Origin: Bordetella parapertussis
Lineage (GTDB): Bacteria; Pseudomonadota; Gammaproteobacteria; Burkholderiales; SG8-41
Direction of reading: 5' to 3'
DNA length: 64,000 nt
Assembly (NCBI GenBank): GCA_945861275.1
Contig: CAMATZ010000007.1
Coordinates: 1 to 64,000, forward strand
The notes below the pieces were generated by a model. It was not told where the DNA came from. It did no database searches and saw only the letters and a list, made by a program, of their open reading frames with translations. Position numbers and translations under genes: made by a program. Positions 1 to 8,528 of this stretch are shown one piece after another (position 1 is the first letter of the stretch; each line of letters begins with the position of its first letter).

Positions 1-135
1 TTCAACCGCCGTTTCTATCCATTCAACGCTTTCCGCTCCCTGCTTGGCATTGCTGGCGACGTGACTGCGCCGACCTATGCCGAACTTTATGCAAAAAAAT
101 CACGAGCCACTACAGGTAGTAGGCTTGGGCACTAA
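1..135 (+). CDS. C-terminal end of an unidentified protein (5' end outside window)
   Basis: An open frame runs from the window edge to a TAA at 133-135 and gives 44 residues. The segment is rich in Arg and aromatic residues (it starts FNRRFYPF and contains TYAELYA). Its stop overlaps the stop of the convergent truncated bug gene by two bases. I do not recognise the family. A transposase C-terminus is one possibility because the neighbouring gene is cut off exactly here, but this is inference. No start, promoter or domain can be assessed. Confidence 0.45.
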   Translation, partial: FNRRFYPFNAFRSLLGIAGDVTAPTYAELYAKKSRATTGSRLGH

Positions 136-1004
136 CCGGATAAGCACGCCTTATTGAACCGTTCGCGAAATTCCGGCTGCTTGATCACGCTCTCCACCGC
201 GGCATTCAGCCGGACGATGGTCTCTTTCGGCGTTTTCGCCGAGGCCAGCAGTCCATACCAGTTGGTCGCTTCGTAACCCTTGACGCCCGACTCGTCGAAG
301 GTCGGCACGGTCGGCATCGCGGGCGAGCGTTTGAGCGTGCTGATCGCGATGGCGCGCAGCCGCCCCGACTCCAGGTGCGGCAGCAGCGACGGCCCGCCGC
401 CGAAGGTCATGTGCACGTGCCCGCCGATGGTATCGATGATCGCCGGGTTCACGCCCTTGTAGGGGACATGCTGCAGGTCGATCTTCGCCATCATCTTCAG
501 CAGCTCCCCCGCCATGTGGTTGGAACTGCCGAGCCCGCTGGTGGAATAGGTGAGCTGGCCGGGCTTAGCTTTCGCCAGCGCGATCAGTTCCTTCAGGTTC
601 TTCACCGGCAGCGAAGGATGCACGGACAGCACGTTCGCGCCTTTGTAACAAAGGATCACAGGCTCGAAATCCCGCAGGGTGTCGTACGGCGGCTTCGCCA
701 TAAAACTCATGTTGATGGCATTCGATGCGCCGCCCATGAGCATCGTCGTGCCGTCGGGCGCCGAGCGGATCACGTATTCCGAGGCGATGTTGGTCATCGC
801 ACCGGGGCGGTTTTCTATGATCATCGGCTGCTTCAAAATGGGGCTCAGCTTGTCGATCAGCGCGCGCGTCACGACATCGGTGTTGCCTCCCGCCACGAAC
901 GGATTGACGATGCGGATGACCTTGCCCTGAAACGTCTGCGCCAGCGCGCTGGACGAAAACGCGACTGCAATACAGGCAACAAGCAGTCCCGTCTGCGGCC
1001 TCAT
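132..1004 (-). pseudogene. Bug/TctC-family solute-binding protein, C-terminally truncated
   Basis: The protein has 290 residues. A Sec signal peptide ends near an ALAQ site (about residue 23), followed by the Bug-type N-terminus IRIVNPFVAGGNTD and the ENRPGA and PDGTTM motifs of the periplasmic binding fold. Members in this window are about 320-327 residues and end with a conserved helical tail. Here the frame stops after FRERFNKACLSG, so roughly 35 residues of lobe closure are missing. The ATG overlaps the stop of the upstream acyl-CoA synthetase (ATGA), so the two were probably co-translated. The loss of the tail coincides with the foreign-looking fragment at 1-135. It may be non-functional, or may fold poorly. 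Confidence 0.8.
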
Positions 1005-3157
1005 GACTTGCCTTTCAATGTTGCCCGGCCATCGACGGCCACAACACCGCCGGATTGCGCGCGGACAATCAGCGGATTAACCTCGAGATCGACAAGTCGC
1101 GGCCCCAGATCGCAGGCAAGCCAGCTTATCCGTTCCACTGCCTGCGCAATCGCTGCGACATCCAGCGGCGGACGGCCGCGCACACCGCTAAAGAGCGGCG
1201 CCGTTCGCAGCCCGGCGATCATTGCGCCGACCTGTTTCGCGGAAACCGGCGCCGTAGCCACCGCCACGTCATTGAGGATTTCCACCGCAATCCCACCGAG
1301 ACCGACGATGACGAGTGGTCCAAACTGTTCGTCGCGGCGGATGCCGACGATCACCTCAGCCTCGCCGTGCACCATTTCCTGCACCGAAAATCCCTCGATG
1401 CGGGCATTCGGCAACTCAGTACCGATGCGCTGCTGCATTGCTGTTGCCGCGGCAAGGACGGCCGCCCGGTGTGCGAGGCCGACGCGCACGGCGCCCGCCT
1501 CACTCTTGTGCACGATGTCCCGCGACACCGCTTTCAGCACCACCGGAAAACCGAGTACGAATGCGGCGTCGGCGGCATCCTCCGGCGTCGCCGCCAGCGA
1601 CTCGCGGGCAACCGCGACACCGTACGAGGCAAGCAGCCGCTTCACTTCGCTTTCGGTTTGCGCACCTTCGGCGAGCGCATCGAGTGTCGCGGAATGCGGC
1701 AGCCCTTGCGGCCTCGAAGGCGACGCCTCGATATTGCGGCGCAAGCGGTCGTAGTCGGCGATCAGCGACAGGATTCGAAGCGCTTGCTCGAAGCTGTCAA
1801 AAGTGACCAGCCCCATTTTGCGCAGTGCCTCGCGCGCAGGATTCGCTGCCGCGCCAGGCGTGCAGACGATTGCGACCGGCTTGCCGCTCTCGCGCGAAGC
1901 TTCAGCAATCGCAACGGTCCGTTTAAGATAAAAGGGCATCGACATGAGGAACGCAAGGCCGTAGTCGACCGCCGCATCGGCGAACATGATGCGAGTGCAG
2001 TCTGCGGCAATCTCGACCTCCGCAGGCACCTTGCGTCCGCCGAGATCGACGGGATTTCCCGCTTGCGGCGGCAGCAGCATGCGCCCGAGACCAGCCCGCG
2101 TTTCCGCGCCCAAGAGTGCGAGTTCCAGCCCGACCTCAACCACCCGATCGCTGGCCGTGGATGTGCCGCCACCCGAGGATGAGAGCACGGCAACGCGGCC
2201 ACCGTAGCGCGCAGCGGGATGCTGTACCAGAAAATGCGCCGCCCGAATCATGTCGTCGGGATCTCTGGCAATCACCACACCTTGCTCGCGGCAGACCGCG
2301 GAAAAAGCCTCCCACGAACCCGCAAGGCTGGCGGTATGCGACTTCGCGGCGATGACACCGGCCTCGGTGCGGCCTGTTTTCACCAGCAGCAGCGGCTTGC
2401 CCGCGCGGCGGCATGCGGCGGCGGCTTTGTGAAAGCGCGCGCCGTCGAGCAGACCCTCGATGTAGAGACAGATCGCTTTCGTCCCGGGGTCCTCGATCAT
2501 GTATTCGAGGAAATCGCAGATCTCGAGATCGCACTGGTTGCCGAGCGACAACCCATAGCGCAGCCCGATGCCATCGGTCTTGGCACGGTCGAATACCGAG
2601 ACCATCAGCCCGCCGCTCTGACTGATGAGTCCGATCGAGCCATCTCCCAGCGTATCGGTATTCAACACCACCGACGAGCACAGCGCCATATGGTGGTGCG
2701 GAACGACGAAGCCCATGCAGTTCGGACCGACGATACGCATGCCGCTACGCGTCGCGATATCGGCAAGTTGCGCTTGCCGCTCTTCTCCCTCCGCGCCTGC
2801 TTCTGCAAAACCAGTGGAAATGATGACGCAACAGCCGACGCCAACTTCCGCAGCTTCGCTGATGGCATCAAGCAGCCGTTCCGGCGGTACCGCCAGAATC
2901 GCCACATCAGGGGCGGTGGGTACCGTGCCGATAGTCGCATAAGCTTTGCGCCCGGCGATTTCAGCGCTGCCGCGGTTGATGGGATAGATATCGCCGGCGA
3001 AACCGTGCTTGACCAGAAAATGGATAATGCGGCCGCCGAACTTGTCGACACTCGCGGAAGCGCCGAACACCGCCACCGAACGCGGATGCAGGATGCGGTC
3101 GATGGATACACGCGGGGCCATGCCCGGGTCGATACGATGGGCTGTATGCAGAATCAT
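1001..3157 (-). CDS. ADP-forming acetyl/acyl-CoA synthetase (single-chain ACD family)
   Basis: This family interconverts acyl-CoA + ADP + Pi with acid + ATP + CoA in the cytoplasm. The 718 residues show a CoA-binding domain (about 20-120, SVAVFGAS), a succinyl-CoA-ligase-like domain (about 160-300, with IVGPNCMG and ISQSGG), the phosphohistidine motif SHTASLAG (His about 274), and a C-terminal ATP-grasp domain (about 490-715). The protein is a fused alpha-beta chain of usual length. Neither the ATG used here nor the Met at residue 13 has a clear ribosome binding site. It overlaps the downstream bug gene by 4 bp, suggesting that an acid bound by the Bug protein is activated by this enzyme. The substrate is unknown. 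Confidence 0.88.
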   Translation of the reverse strand: MILHTAHRIDPGMAPRVSIDRILHPRSVAVFGASASVDKFGGRIIHFLVKHGFAGDIYPINRGSAEIAGRKAYATIGTVPTAPDVAILAVPPERLLDAISEAAEVGVGCCVIISTGFAEAGAEGEERQAQLADIATRSGMRIVGPNCMGFVVPHHHMALCSSVVLNTDTLGDGSIGLISQSGGLMVSVFDRAKTDGIGLRYGLSLGNQCDLEICDFLEYMIEDPGTKAICLYIEGLLDGARFHKAAAACRRAGKPLLLVKTGRTEAGVIAAKSHTASLAGSWEAFSAVCREQGVVIARDPDDMIRAAHFLVQHPAARYGGRVAVLSSSGGGTSTASDRVVEVGLELALLGAETRAGLGRMLLPPQAGNPVDLGGRKVPAEVEIAADCTRIMFADAAVDYGLAFLMSMPFYLKRTVAIAEASRESGKPVAIVCTPGAAANPAREALRKMGLVTFDSFEQALRILSLIADYDRLRRNIEASPSRPQGLPHSATLDALAEGAQTESEVKRLLASYGVAVARESLAATPEDAADAAFVLGFPVVLKAVSRDIVHKSEAGAVRVGLAHRAAVLAAATAMQQRIGTELPNARIEGFSVQEMVHGEAEVIVGIRRDEQFGPLVIVGLGGIAVEILNDVAVATAPVSAKQVGAMIAGLRTAPLFSGVRGRPPLDVAAIAQAVERISWLACDLGPRLVDLEVNPLIVRAQSGGVVAVDGRATLKGKS

Positions 3158-3230
3158 GATTTTGCTTTTTGTGGTTCGTCAGACTTTTGTGTGAGCCGAT
3201 TGCAATCCTGCTCCGTGGTTACCACTAAAG

Positions 3231-3569
3231 TTAGATTCCGATGATCTCATTGAGACCCTCGACGACATGCGCAAGCTCCTCCGGCGTCGAACGGCCAAGT
3301 TTCGCGCCGATGCGCTCCACAGACAAGGTTCGAATCTGGCTTATCTTGACCCACGAACGTTTAGCGAGCTTCGGAGATTTTAGTTCGTGTGTAAGCGGAA
3401 ATCCCGCGCGCTGAGGTTGGCTGGTCAACGCAACTGCGATGACGGTACCAGAGCGCTCGTTGAACACATCGTGGCTAAGGATCAGTACCGGACGCAAACC
3501 AGCCTGTTCGCGCCCGCGTATGGGGTTAAGATCGGCCCAGCGAATTTCGCCTCTCAGTATTCGGGCCAC
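3231..3569 (-). CDS. Type II toxin, MazF/PemK family endoribonuclease
   Basis: The 112-residue protein has the MazF/PemK signature: RGEIRWADL at the N-terminus, [14 protein letters not shown], and the later VKISQIRTL strand. Known members cut single-stranded mRNA at short motifs and are blocked by a co-transcribed antitoxin. The start overlaps the end of the antitoxin gene by 16 bp, the classic antitoxin-first order. Length and motifs are intact, so it is probably functional. The target sequence cannot be inferred. Confidence 0.9.
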   Translation of the reverse strand: MARILRGEIRWADLNPIRGREQAGLRPVLILSHDVFNERSGTVIAVALTSQPQRAGFPLTHELKSPKLAKRSWVKISQIRTLSVERIGAKLGRSTPEELAHVVEGLNEIIGI

Positions 3570-3796
3570 GACTCAAGCTCCCGGCCCATACCTTCATCGG
3601 CGAGCGCTTTTTCAAACTTTGGATCGAGCTTGGCGCACTCCGACGCAAGACGGCCACGCTCCATTCGCGCAAGTTTCTCACTCACAGCTGCCTGAATCGC
3701 GCGACTGCGATTGGGGAAAACGCTCCTTGAGACCAAACCGTCAACACGGATCAGTGTTTCCTGGTCCAGAGTAATCGCCACCTTTACGCTACTCAT
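3554..3796 (-). CDS. Ribbon-helix-helix antitoxin (MazE/CopG-like)
   Basis: The 80-residue protein has an N-terminal beta strand and two helices typical of RHH DNA-binding dimers ([16 protein letters not shown], then [10 protein letters not shown]). The charged C-terminus, ending in ELESWPEY, probably wraps the toxin. A strong ribosome binding site (TAAGGAGA) lies 6 bases before the ATG. A perfect inverted repeat just upstream is the likely operator for autorepression by the antitoxin or the complex. Confidence 0.88.
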   Translation of the reverse strand: MSSVKVAITLDQETLIRVDGLVSRSVFPNRSRAIQAAVSEKLARMERGRLASECAKLDPKFEKALADEGMGRELESWPEY

Positions 3797-3810
3797 GCCT
3801 AATCTCCTTA

Positions 3811-3829
3811 GTATGATAATACATCATAC
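3811..3829. promoter_or_regulatory. Toxin-antitoxin operator palindrome
   Basis: GTATGAT (3811-3817) and ATCATAC (3823-3829) form a perfect 7-bp inverted repeat with a 5-base spacer, about 15 bases upstream of the antitoxin ATG. On the minus strand it overlaps TATTAT/TATCAT sequences that could be a -10 box. This is the usual place for an RHH-antitoxin autoregulatory site. Binding is inferred. Confidence 0.65.
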
Positions 3830-3842
3830 CACAGCCATCAGA

Positions 3843-4892
3843 TCACTCCGCCCGGATACCCGCTTCGTTGATGACTTTGCGCAGCCTTGCGGTATCGGCC
3901 CTGATGGCAGCGGCGTATTGTGCGGGCGTGCTGCCGACGGCTTCCATGCCGACGTTGAAAAACCGTTCGCGTATCTCAGGCTGATTGAGCACCGCTACGA
4001 TTGCGAGATTCAACTGGCGGATGATCGCTTCGGGTGTTGCGGCCGGCGCGAACACACCGTAAATCGATATCGATTCGTAGCCCGGCAAACCCGAGGCTGC
4101 AACGGTCGGCAGGCCGGGCGCCAGGGGCGAAGGTTCTGCGCTGGTCACGGCGATTGCGCGCACACGTCCGCTCTTGATATGCGGGGCGACGGTGCCGGCC
4201 GTCCCAAACATCAGCTGCACCTGGCCGCTGATGAGATCGTTCATGGCCGGTCCGTTGCCCTTGTACGGAACAAACAGGATATCGACCTTCGCCATGGACT
4301 TGAACAATTCCGCGGCGAGATGCGTCGAAGCGCCCACACCGCCGGCCCCATAACTCAACTGTCCGGGCCGTGCTTTGGCCAGAGCGATCAAGTCCCGCAC
4401 CGCATGTACCGGCACTGACGGATGGACGACCAGCGTACTGGGCGAGCGCGCTGCCCACGTGATCGGCGCGAAATCCTTCACCTCGTAGGGTGTGGTCTTG
4501 CGCAGCAGCGGAATCGTCCACACGTTGCCCGCGAAGAGCAGCAGGGTATATCCGTCGGCGGGCGCTCTCGCGACGAGTTCCGCGGCAATAAGGCCGCCCG
4601 CACCGCCTCTGTTGTCGATGACCCACTGCTGGCCCAGCCGCGGGGTTATGGCCTGGCCGATCACGCGTGCGACCAGGTCATTGCCGCCCCCCGGTTCTGC
4701 GGTCACGATGCGTATCGGTTTCACCGGGTAGTTCTGTGCGCATGCGACGGCAGCCGTCAGCATTGTGGTGGCGAGGGCGCCGAGACCCTTTAGCATAGTG
4801 ATGCCCACGGGTTTCACCGGGTTAGGAACTCTGAGACGCGGCGCAATCACACCACCTCCTTGTCTTTTTGAGAAGCGGGAAATTTTTTTCAT
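3843..4892 (-). CDS. Bug/TctC-family periplasmic solute-binding protein
   Basis: A typical Bug protein: PIRIVTAEPGGGND, DNRGGAGG, ADGYTLL, and a complete C-terminal tail (YAAAIRADTARLRKV). Three starts compete. The ATG at 4892 (MKKISRF) has GGAGAGG 8 bases upstream. A GTG at 4850 follows a very strong AAGGAGGTGG. The ATG at 4796 gives the most ordinary signal peptide (MLKGLGALATTML, cleavage after ACAQ). The first is listed; a shorter protein is quite possible. An apparent extension further upstream to 5123 overlaps a dispersed hairpin and the next gene and is unlikely. The family binds small carboxylates for tripartite tricarboxylate transporters, whose membrane subunits are absent here. Confidence 0.85.
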   Translation of the reverse strand: MKKISRFSKRQGGGVIAPRLRVPNPVKPVGITMLKGLGALATTMLTAAVACAQNYPVKPIRIVTAEPGGGNDLVARVIGQAITPRLGQQWVIDNRGGAGGLIAAELVARAPADGYTLLLFAGNVWTIPLLRKTTPYEVKDFAPITWAARSPSTLVVHPSVPVHAVRDLIALAKARPGQLSYGAGGVGASTHLAAELFKSMAKVDILFVPYKGNGPAMNDLISGQVQLMFGTAGTVAPHIKSGRVRAIAVTSAEPSPLAPGLPTVAASGLPGYESISIYGVFAPAATPEAIIRQLNLAIVAVLNQPEIRERFFNVGMEAVGSTPAQYAAAIRADTARLRKVINEAGIRAE

Positions 4893-4960
4893 CGGTATCG
4901 CCTCTCCGCGCAATATCCTGGCGCCAGTAATATGGAGTATAGGTTCTTTCAGTGCGAGAA

Positions 4961-4977
4961 CGTGCGCACAGCGCACG
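4961..4977. repeat. Dispersed hairpin, GTGCGC/GCGCAC type (copy 1)
   Basis: CGTGCGC and GCGCACG flank ACA, and the sequence continues CTAC. The same unit recurs at 16648-16668 and 18253-18269, with a degenerate copy at 18144-18162. It lies in the gap between two co-directional minus-strand genes. Confidence 0.6.
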
Positions 4978-4996
4978 CTACAGGCTGTCGGATCGG

Positions 4997-6163
4997 TCAG
5001 AAAACTTGAACACGGCCACTGGCATCCTGCGCAGGCACGTTTTGATACTTCGCCATGAACGCCTGATCGATATTGTCTTTCCAGCGCCACACCCAGTTGC
5101 CGTGAACTGACAGTGGCCCCCACGACGCGATGGCATGACGCTCGCCGCTGCTGATCAGTGCCAGCGCGCGCTTTTGTGGCGCGTAGGCAAGCAACGCACC
5201 GTCACCGCTTAGCGCACGCCGCAAATTCTGCGCCAGCACCGGGCCTTGCCGTACTGCGTACACGCCTGACTTCGGATACACCTCACCTTCAACTGTGGCG
5301 CAGTCCCCAACGGCAAACACGCTCGAATGATTGGATGACTGCAAGTGTTTGTTTATATTTATAAATTTAGCATCGTTCAGCGCGAGCCCGCTGTTCGCCA
5401 GCCACCCCGGCGCAGCTGCACCGGTGACCCACACCACGGCATCGGCGGCCATGCGCTGCTCACCGTTGCCGGCGCTGCTGACGATCAGCGCTTTGACTTC
5501 AACCCGAGTCACCCGTGACGCGCGATGCAGCGTGATGCCTTTGCGCGCGAGACTGCGTTCGAGCACGGTGCGCACGCCGCGCGCATGCTGTGGCAGCAAC
5601 TGCGCGGTATCGGTAATCAGGCGGTAGTCCAGTTGCGGGCGTGGATGCAACTGTGCAAAATGGTAGTGCATCGCCAGCAGTATCTCGACACCCGCAGCGC
5701 CCCCGCCCACTACCGCAATCGATCGCACATCACCCGCGCGCACGCGAGCGATGAGCGCTTCCCACGCCGCGAGAAAATCGGCTACCGGCTTCACCGCAAT
5801 CGCGTGTTCGGCGACACCGGGCACGTCTTGCGCGATCGGCACGGAACCCACATTGAAGGATGCCACGTCGTAATCCTGCGTGCTGCCATCGCTCAGCGTC
5901 AGCACGCGCCGTGCCGCGTCCAGCGTGCGCGCAGTGGCCAACACCAGTCGCGCGCCGGCATAGGCGGCCAGGGGCTGCAAATCAATATGGCATTGCGCGA
6001 AGGTGTAATGTCCCGCCACCAGCCCCGGCAACATGCCGGAATACGGCGTGTGGCGGTCGGGGCTGACCAGCGTGACGTCGGCGTCCTGCAGCCGGCGCAG
6101 GCCGAATTGGCGCAGCACCTCCACATGCGCATGGCCGCCACCGATGAGGACGAGCTTTTTCAT
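4997..6163 (-). CDS. FAD/NAD(P)-dependent pyridine nucleotide-disulfide oxidoreductase
   Basis: Two Rossmann motifs are visible: VLIGGGHAHVEVL at the N-terminus (FAD) and IAVVGGGAAGVEIL in the middle (NAD(P)H). The C-terminal FAVGDCAT contacts FAD. The GGGHAH fingerprint and overall pattern resemble the oxidoreductase domain found fused to, or next to, selenide-water dikinase and type II NADH dehydrogenase-like proteins. No selD is seen nearby. The start at 6163 (MKKLVLIG) is preferred over a GTG five codons upstream because the FAD motif follows directly. It is divergent from fbp with only about 60 bp between them. A short AT-rich stretch near 5340-5372 (KFININK) stands out from the GC-rich gene. 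Confidence 0.82.
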   Translation of the reverse strand: MKKLVLIGGGHAHVEVLRQFGLRRLQDADVTLVSPDRHTPYSGMLPGLVAGHYTFAQCHIDLQPLAAYAGARLVLATARTLDAARRVLTLSDGSTQDYDVASFNVGSVPIAQDVPGVAEHAIAVKPVADFLAAWEALIARVRAGDVRSIAVVGGGAAGVEILLAMHYHFAQLHPRPQLDYRLITDTAQLLPQHARGVRTVLERSLARKGITLHRASRVTRVEVKALIVSSAGNGEQRMAADAVVWVTGAAAPGWLANSGLALNDAKFININKHLQSSNHSSVFAVGDCATVEGEVYPKSGVYAVRQGPVLAQNLRRALSGDGALLAYAPQKRALALISSGERHAIASWGPLSVHGNWVWRWKDNIDQAFMAKYQNVPAQDASGRVQVF

Positions 6164-6222
6164 GGGGGTGCAAAACACCTGCGGAAAACGGATAATCCGC
6201 CATTCTATAGACAGGAGCCGCC

Positions 6223-7221
6223 ATGCGCCGCGTCACATTGACACAATATCTGGTCGAACAACAACGCAATCAAGGCGTCGTTTCGGCGGAACTGCGCCTG
6301 CTGATCGAGGTGGTTGCACGCGCCTGCAAGTCGATCAGCAACGCTATCAGCAAGGGTGCGCTGGCCGGCGTGCTGGGGGGGGCTGGCACCGACAACGTGC
6401 AGGGTGAGGCGCAGAAAAAGCTCGACGTGATCGCCAACGATGTGCTGGTGGAGGCCAACGAATGGGGCGGCCATCTCGCGGCAATGGCCTCCGAAGAAAT
6501 GGATTTGCCGTTGTCGATTCCGCACCGTTATCCGAAGGGCGAATATCTGCTGGTGTACGATCCGCTCGACGGCTCGTCAAATATTGATGTCAATGTGTCG
6601 GTGGGCACCATTTTCTCGGTGCTGCGTTGCCCCGAAGGGGTGAAAGACCCGGATGAAAAAGCGTTTCTGCAGCCGGGCGCCAAACAAGTGGCGGCAGGGT
6701 TCGCGGTCTACGGTCCGGCGACGATACTGGTGCTCACCGTCGGCAACGGCACTGTGGGCTTCACGCTGGATCTCGACATGGGCAGTTGGATTCTGACGCA
6801 GGAAAAAATAGAGATTCCCGCCGACACCCAGGAGTTCGCCATCAATATGTCGAACATGCGCAACTGGACGCCACCCATCAAACGCTACATCGACGAATGC
6901 CTCGAAGGCAAAAACGGCCCGCGCGGCAAGGATTTCAACATGCGCTGGGTGGCATCGATGGTGGCGGACGTGTACCGCGTGCTGTCACGCGGCGGCATAT
7001 TCATGTACCCGGTCGACGCCAAACACACCGAAGGCCGTTTGCGGCTGCTCTACGAAGCCAACCCTATGTCATTCATCGTCGAGCAAGCCGGCGGCGCTGC
7101 CATCAACGGCCCGCAGCGCATCATGGATGTGCAGCCCACCAGGTTGCACCAGCGTCAGGGGGTGATCCTCGGGTCGAAGCATGAAGTGGAATTGGTGGGG
7201 CGCTACTACATGGAAAAATAA
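6223..7221 (+). CDS. fbp: Class I fructose-1,6-bisphosphatase
   Basis: It hydrolyses fructose-1,6-bisphosphate to fructose-6-phosphate in gluconeogenesis or the Calvin cycle. The 332 residues match the class I length. Metal-binding EE is at 91-92 and the signature DPLDGSSN at 113-120; the later KRYIDECL and [12 protein letters not shown] motifs are also present. AGGAG lies 5 bases before the ATG. It is divergent from the FAD oxidoreductase and followed 20 bp later by a zinc-ribbon protein gene. All key residues appear intact. Confidence 0.96.
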   Translation: MRRVTLTQYLVEQQRNQGVVSAELRLLIEVVARACKSISNAISKGALAGVLGGAGTDNVQGEAQKKLDVIANDVLVEANEWGGHLAAMASEEMDLPLSIPHRYPKGEYLLVYDPLDGSSNIDVNVSVGTIFSVLRCPEGVKDPDEKAFLQPGAKQVAAGFAVYGPATILVLTVGNGTVGFTLDLDMGSWILTQEKIEIPADTQEFAINMSNMRNWTPPIKRYIDECLEGKNGPRGKDFNMRWVASMVADVYRVLSRGGIFMYPVDAKHTEGRLRLLYEANPMSFIVEQAGGAAINGPQRIMDVQPTRLHQRQGVILGSKHEVELVGRYYMEK

Positions 7222-7241
7222 TACCTCAAAATACGCCAGCC

Positions 7242-8327
7242 ATGTCCGCTTCCCAATTTCCGCCGCTGCAAAGCAAGCCCTCGACCAGGCACTGCACCAA
7301 TTGCAGCGCAAAAATGACCGGGTATTCGCTGCCGGGTCATTACGACAGCACGGTAAATATCGATGTGTGCATGCATTGCAGCGCCATCTGGTTTGATCAG
7401 TTCGAGAGCATGCAGCTCTCGCCCGACGGCACGGTGGCGTTGTTTCAGTTGATCCACGAGCGCGGCGGCACGGCAACCAGCGTGTCCGCCAAATTCAGCG
7501 AAGGACTGCGTTGCGTGACCTGCGGTGAGGGCATGAAGCTCACCAACGATCAGGCCAAGGGCACGCGGTTTTCGTATCAGGCCTGCCGCAAGGGCCACGG
7601 CCGGCTCACCACGTTTTACAATTTTCTGGCAGAAAAACAATTCGTTCGCGAGTTGACCAAAAGCGAGCGCGCCAGGCTCGCTGCAACAGTGGCGCAAATA
7701 CGCTGCTCCGGCTGCGGCGCGGCGGTGAATATCGGCAAGGTCGATGCCTGCGAATATTGCCGCGCGCCGGTGTCGGTGTTCGACCGTGACGCCGCAAAAA
7801 AAGCCATCGATCACTATTTGCAGGAACGGCATAAGTCCGGTCCCGCTCAATCCAGCGAGCGCCGCGAATCCGCTCGCGGTGGCGGGGCGCAATGGAGTTC
7901 GTACGATCGTGCGGAACTGGGAACGGACATACTCTTTGCACTCGGCCGCGCCGCCGCTCGCGGACTTTCCCCGGCGGGACGCGCCGCCGGTGCCGGCGCG
8001 GCGGGCGCTGCTACCGAAGTGTTCGCGGACAGCAGCCTCGCCGGCCATGCATTGCCCGATGCCACGTCCGCGCTGTTCGGCGCCGATCTCGCCGCAGGCG
8101 CGGGGGGCGCCGTTGCCGGTGTAGCGAGCGGTGCGAGCGCAGCGCTGGCCACCCATCTTGGTGGCCCGATGAGCGATGCGCTGCCCAGCGCCACCGATGC
8201 GTTGTTTGGCGCGGTGTCCGGCGGCGCGGGCGACGCCGCGGGCGATATGGCCTCTGCCGCAGGCGAAGGCGCAGTCGATCTGGTCGCCGACGGCATCGGC
8301 AGTTTACTGGGTGCATTGTTTAGTTAA
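7242..8327 (+). CDS. Zinc-ribbon protein (zf-TFIIB-like) with Ala/Gly-rich tail
   Basis: The 361-residue cytoplasmic protein carries several Cys pairs: C18/C21 with C43/C46 followed by IWFD, the pattern of a zf-TFIIB ribbon; C91/C94 with C115/H119; and C155/C158 with C170/C173. From about residue 235 it becomes an Ala/Gly-rich, weakly hydrophobic tail with an internal repeat (LPDATSALFGA, then LPSATDALFGA). It starts 20 bp after fbp and may be co-transcribed. The function is unknown. The ribbons suggest nucleic-acid or protein binding and the tail suggests membrane association or oligomerisation, but neither can be shown. Confidence 0.8.
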   Translation: MSASQFPPLQSKPSTRHCTNCSAKMTGYSLPGHYDSTVNIDVCMHCSAIWFDQFESMQLSPDGTVALFQLIHERGGTATSVSAKFSEGLRCVTCGEGMKLTNDQAKGTRFSYQACRKGHGRLTTFYNFLAEKQFVRELTKSERARLAATVAQIRCSGCGAAVNIGKVDACEYCRAPVSVFDRDAAKKAIDHYLQERHKSGPAQSSERRESARGGGAQWSSYDRAELGTDILFALGRAAARGLSPAGRAAGAGAAGAATEVFADSSLAGHALPDATSALFGADLAAGAGGAVAGVASGASAALATHLGGPMSDALPSATDALFGAVSGGAGDAAGDMASAAGEGAVDLVADGIGSLLGALFS

Positions 8328-8355
8328 TGAAGTGCGTCGCAATTGATGAGACATT

Positions 8356-8450
8356 CCCTCCCCTTCAAGGGGAGGGCTAGGGTGGGGATGGGGTGGCATT
8401 TGCGTGCGGTTACCCCATCCCCCTCCCAACCTCCCCCTTGAAAGGGGAGG
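8356..8450. repeat. GC-rich double-hairpin intergenic element (core type)
   Basis: A 21-bp palindrome CCCTCCCCTT-C-AAGGGGAGGG (8356-8376) is followed by GGGGATGGGGTGG, its complement ACCCCATCCCC, and a second hairpin with one mismatch (8430-8450). The whole unit is itself roughly palindromic. It fills the gap between the zinc-ribbon gene and the cinA-like gene. The same kind of core recurs near 23.3, 29.9, 42.6 and 58.0 kb. It may act as a terminator or REP-like element. Confidence 0.75.
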
Positions 8451-8528
8451 CGTTTCCTCACCACTGCCCTGTTGTATAGGTACCGCATAGAGTGAAGCAC
8501 TACAAATAAACCAATCCAGAAAAAACTT

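Noticed and set aside
375-1754. Long plus-strand open frame of 459 codons opposite the bug and acyl-CoA synthetase genes
   Set aside because: Composition is Arg/His/Ala-rich and it lies antisense to clear coding genes; it is a GC-rich shadow frame.
3318-3350. GGTTCGAATC resembling a tRNA T-loop
   Set aside because: It lies inside the MazF-like coding region and no acceptor or anticodon stem can be folded around it.
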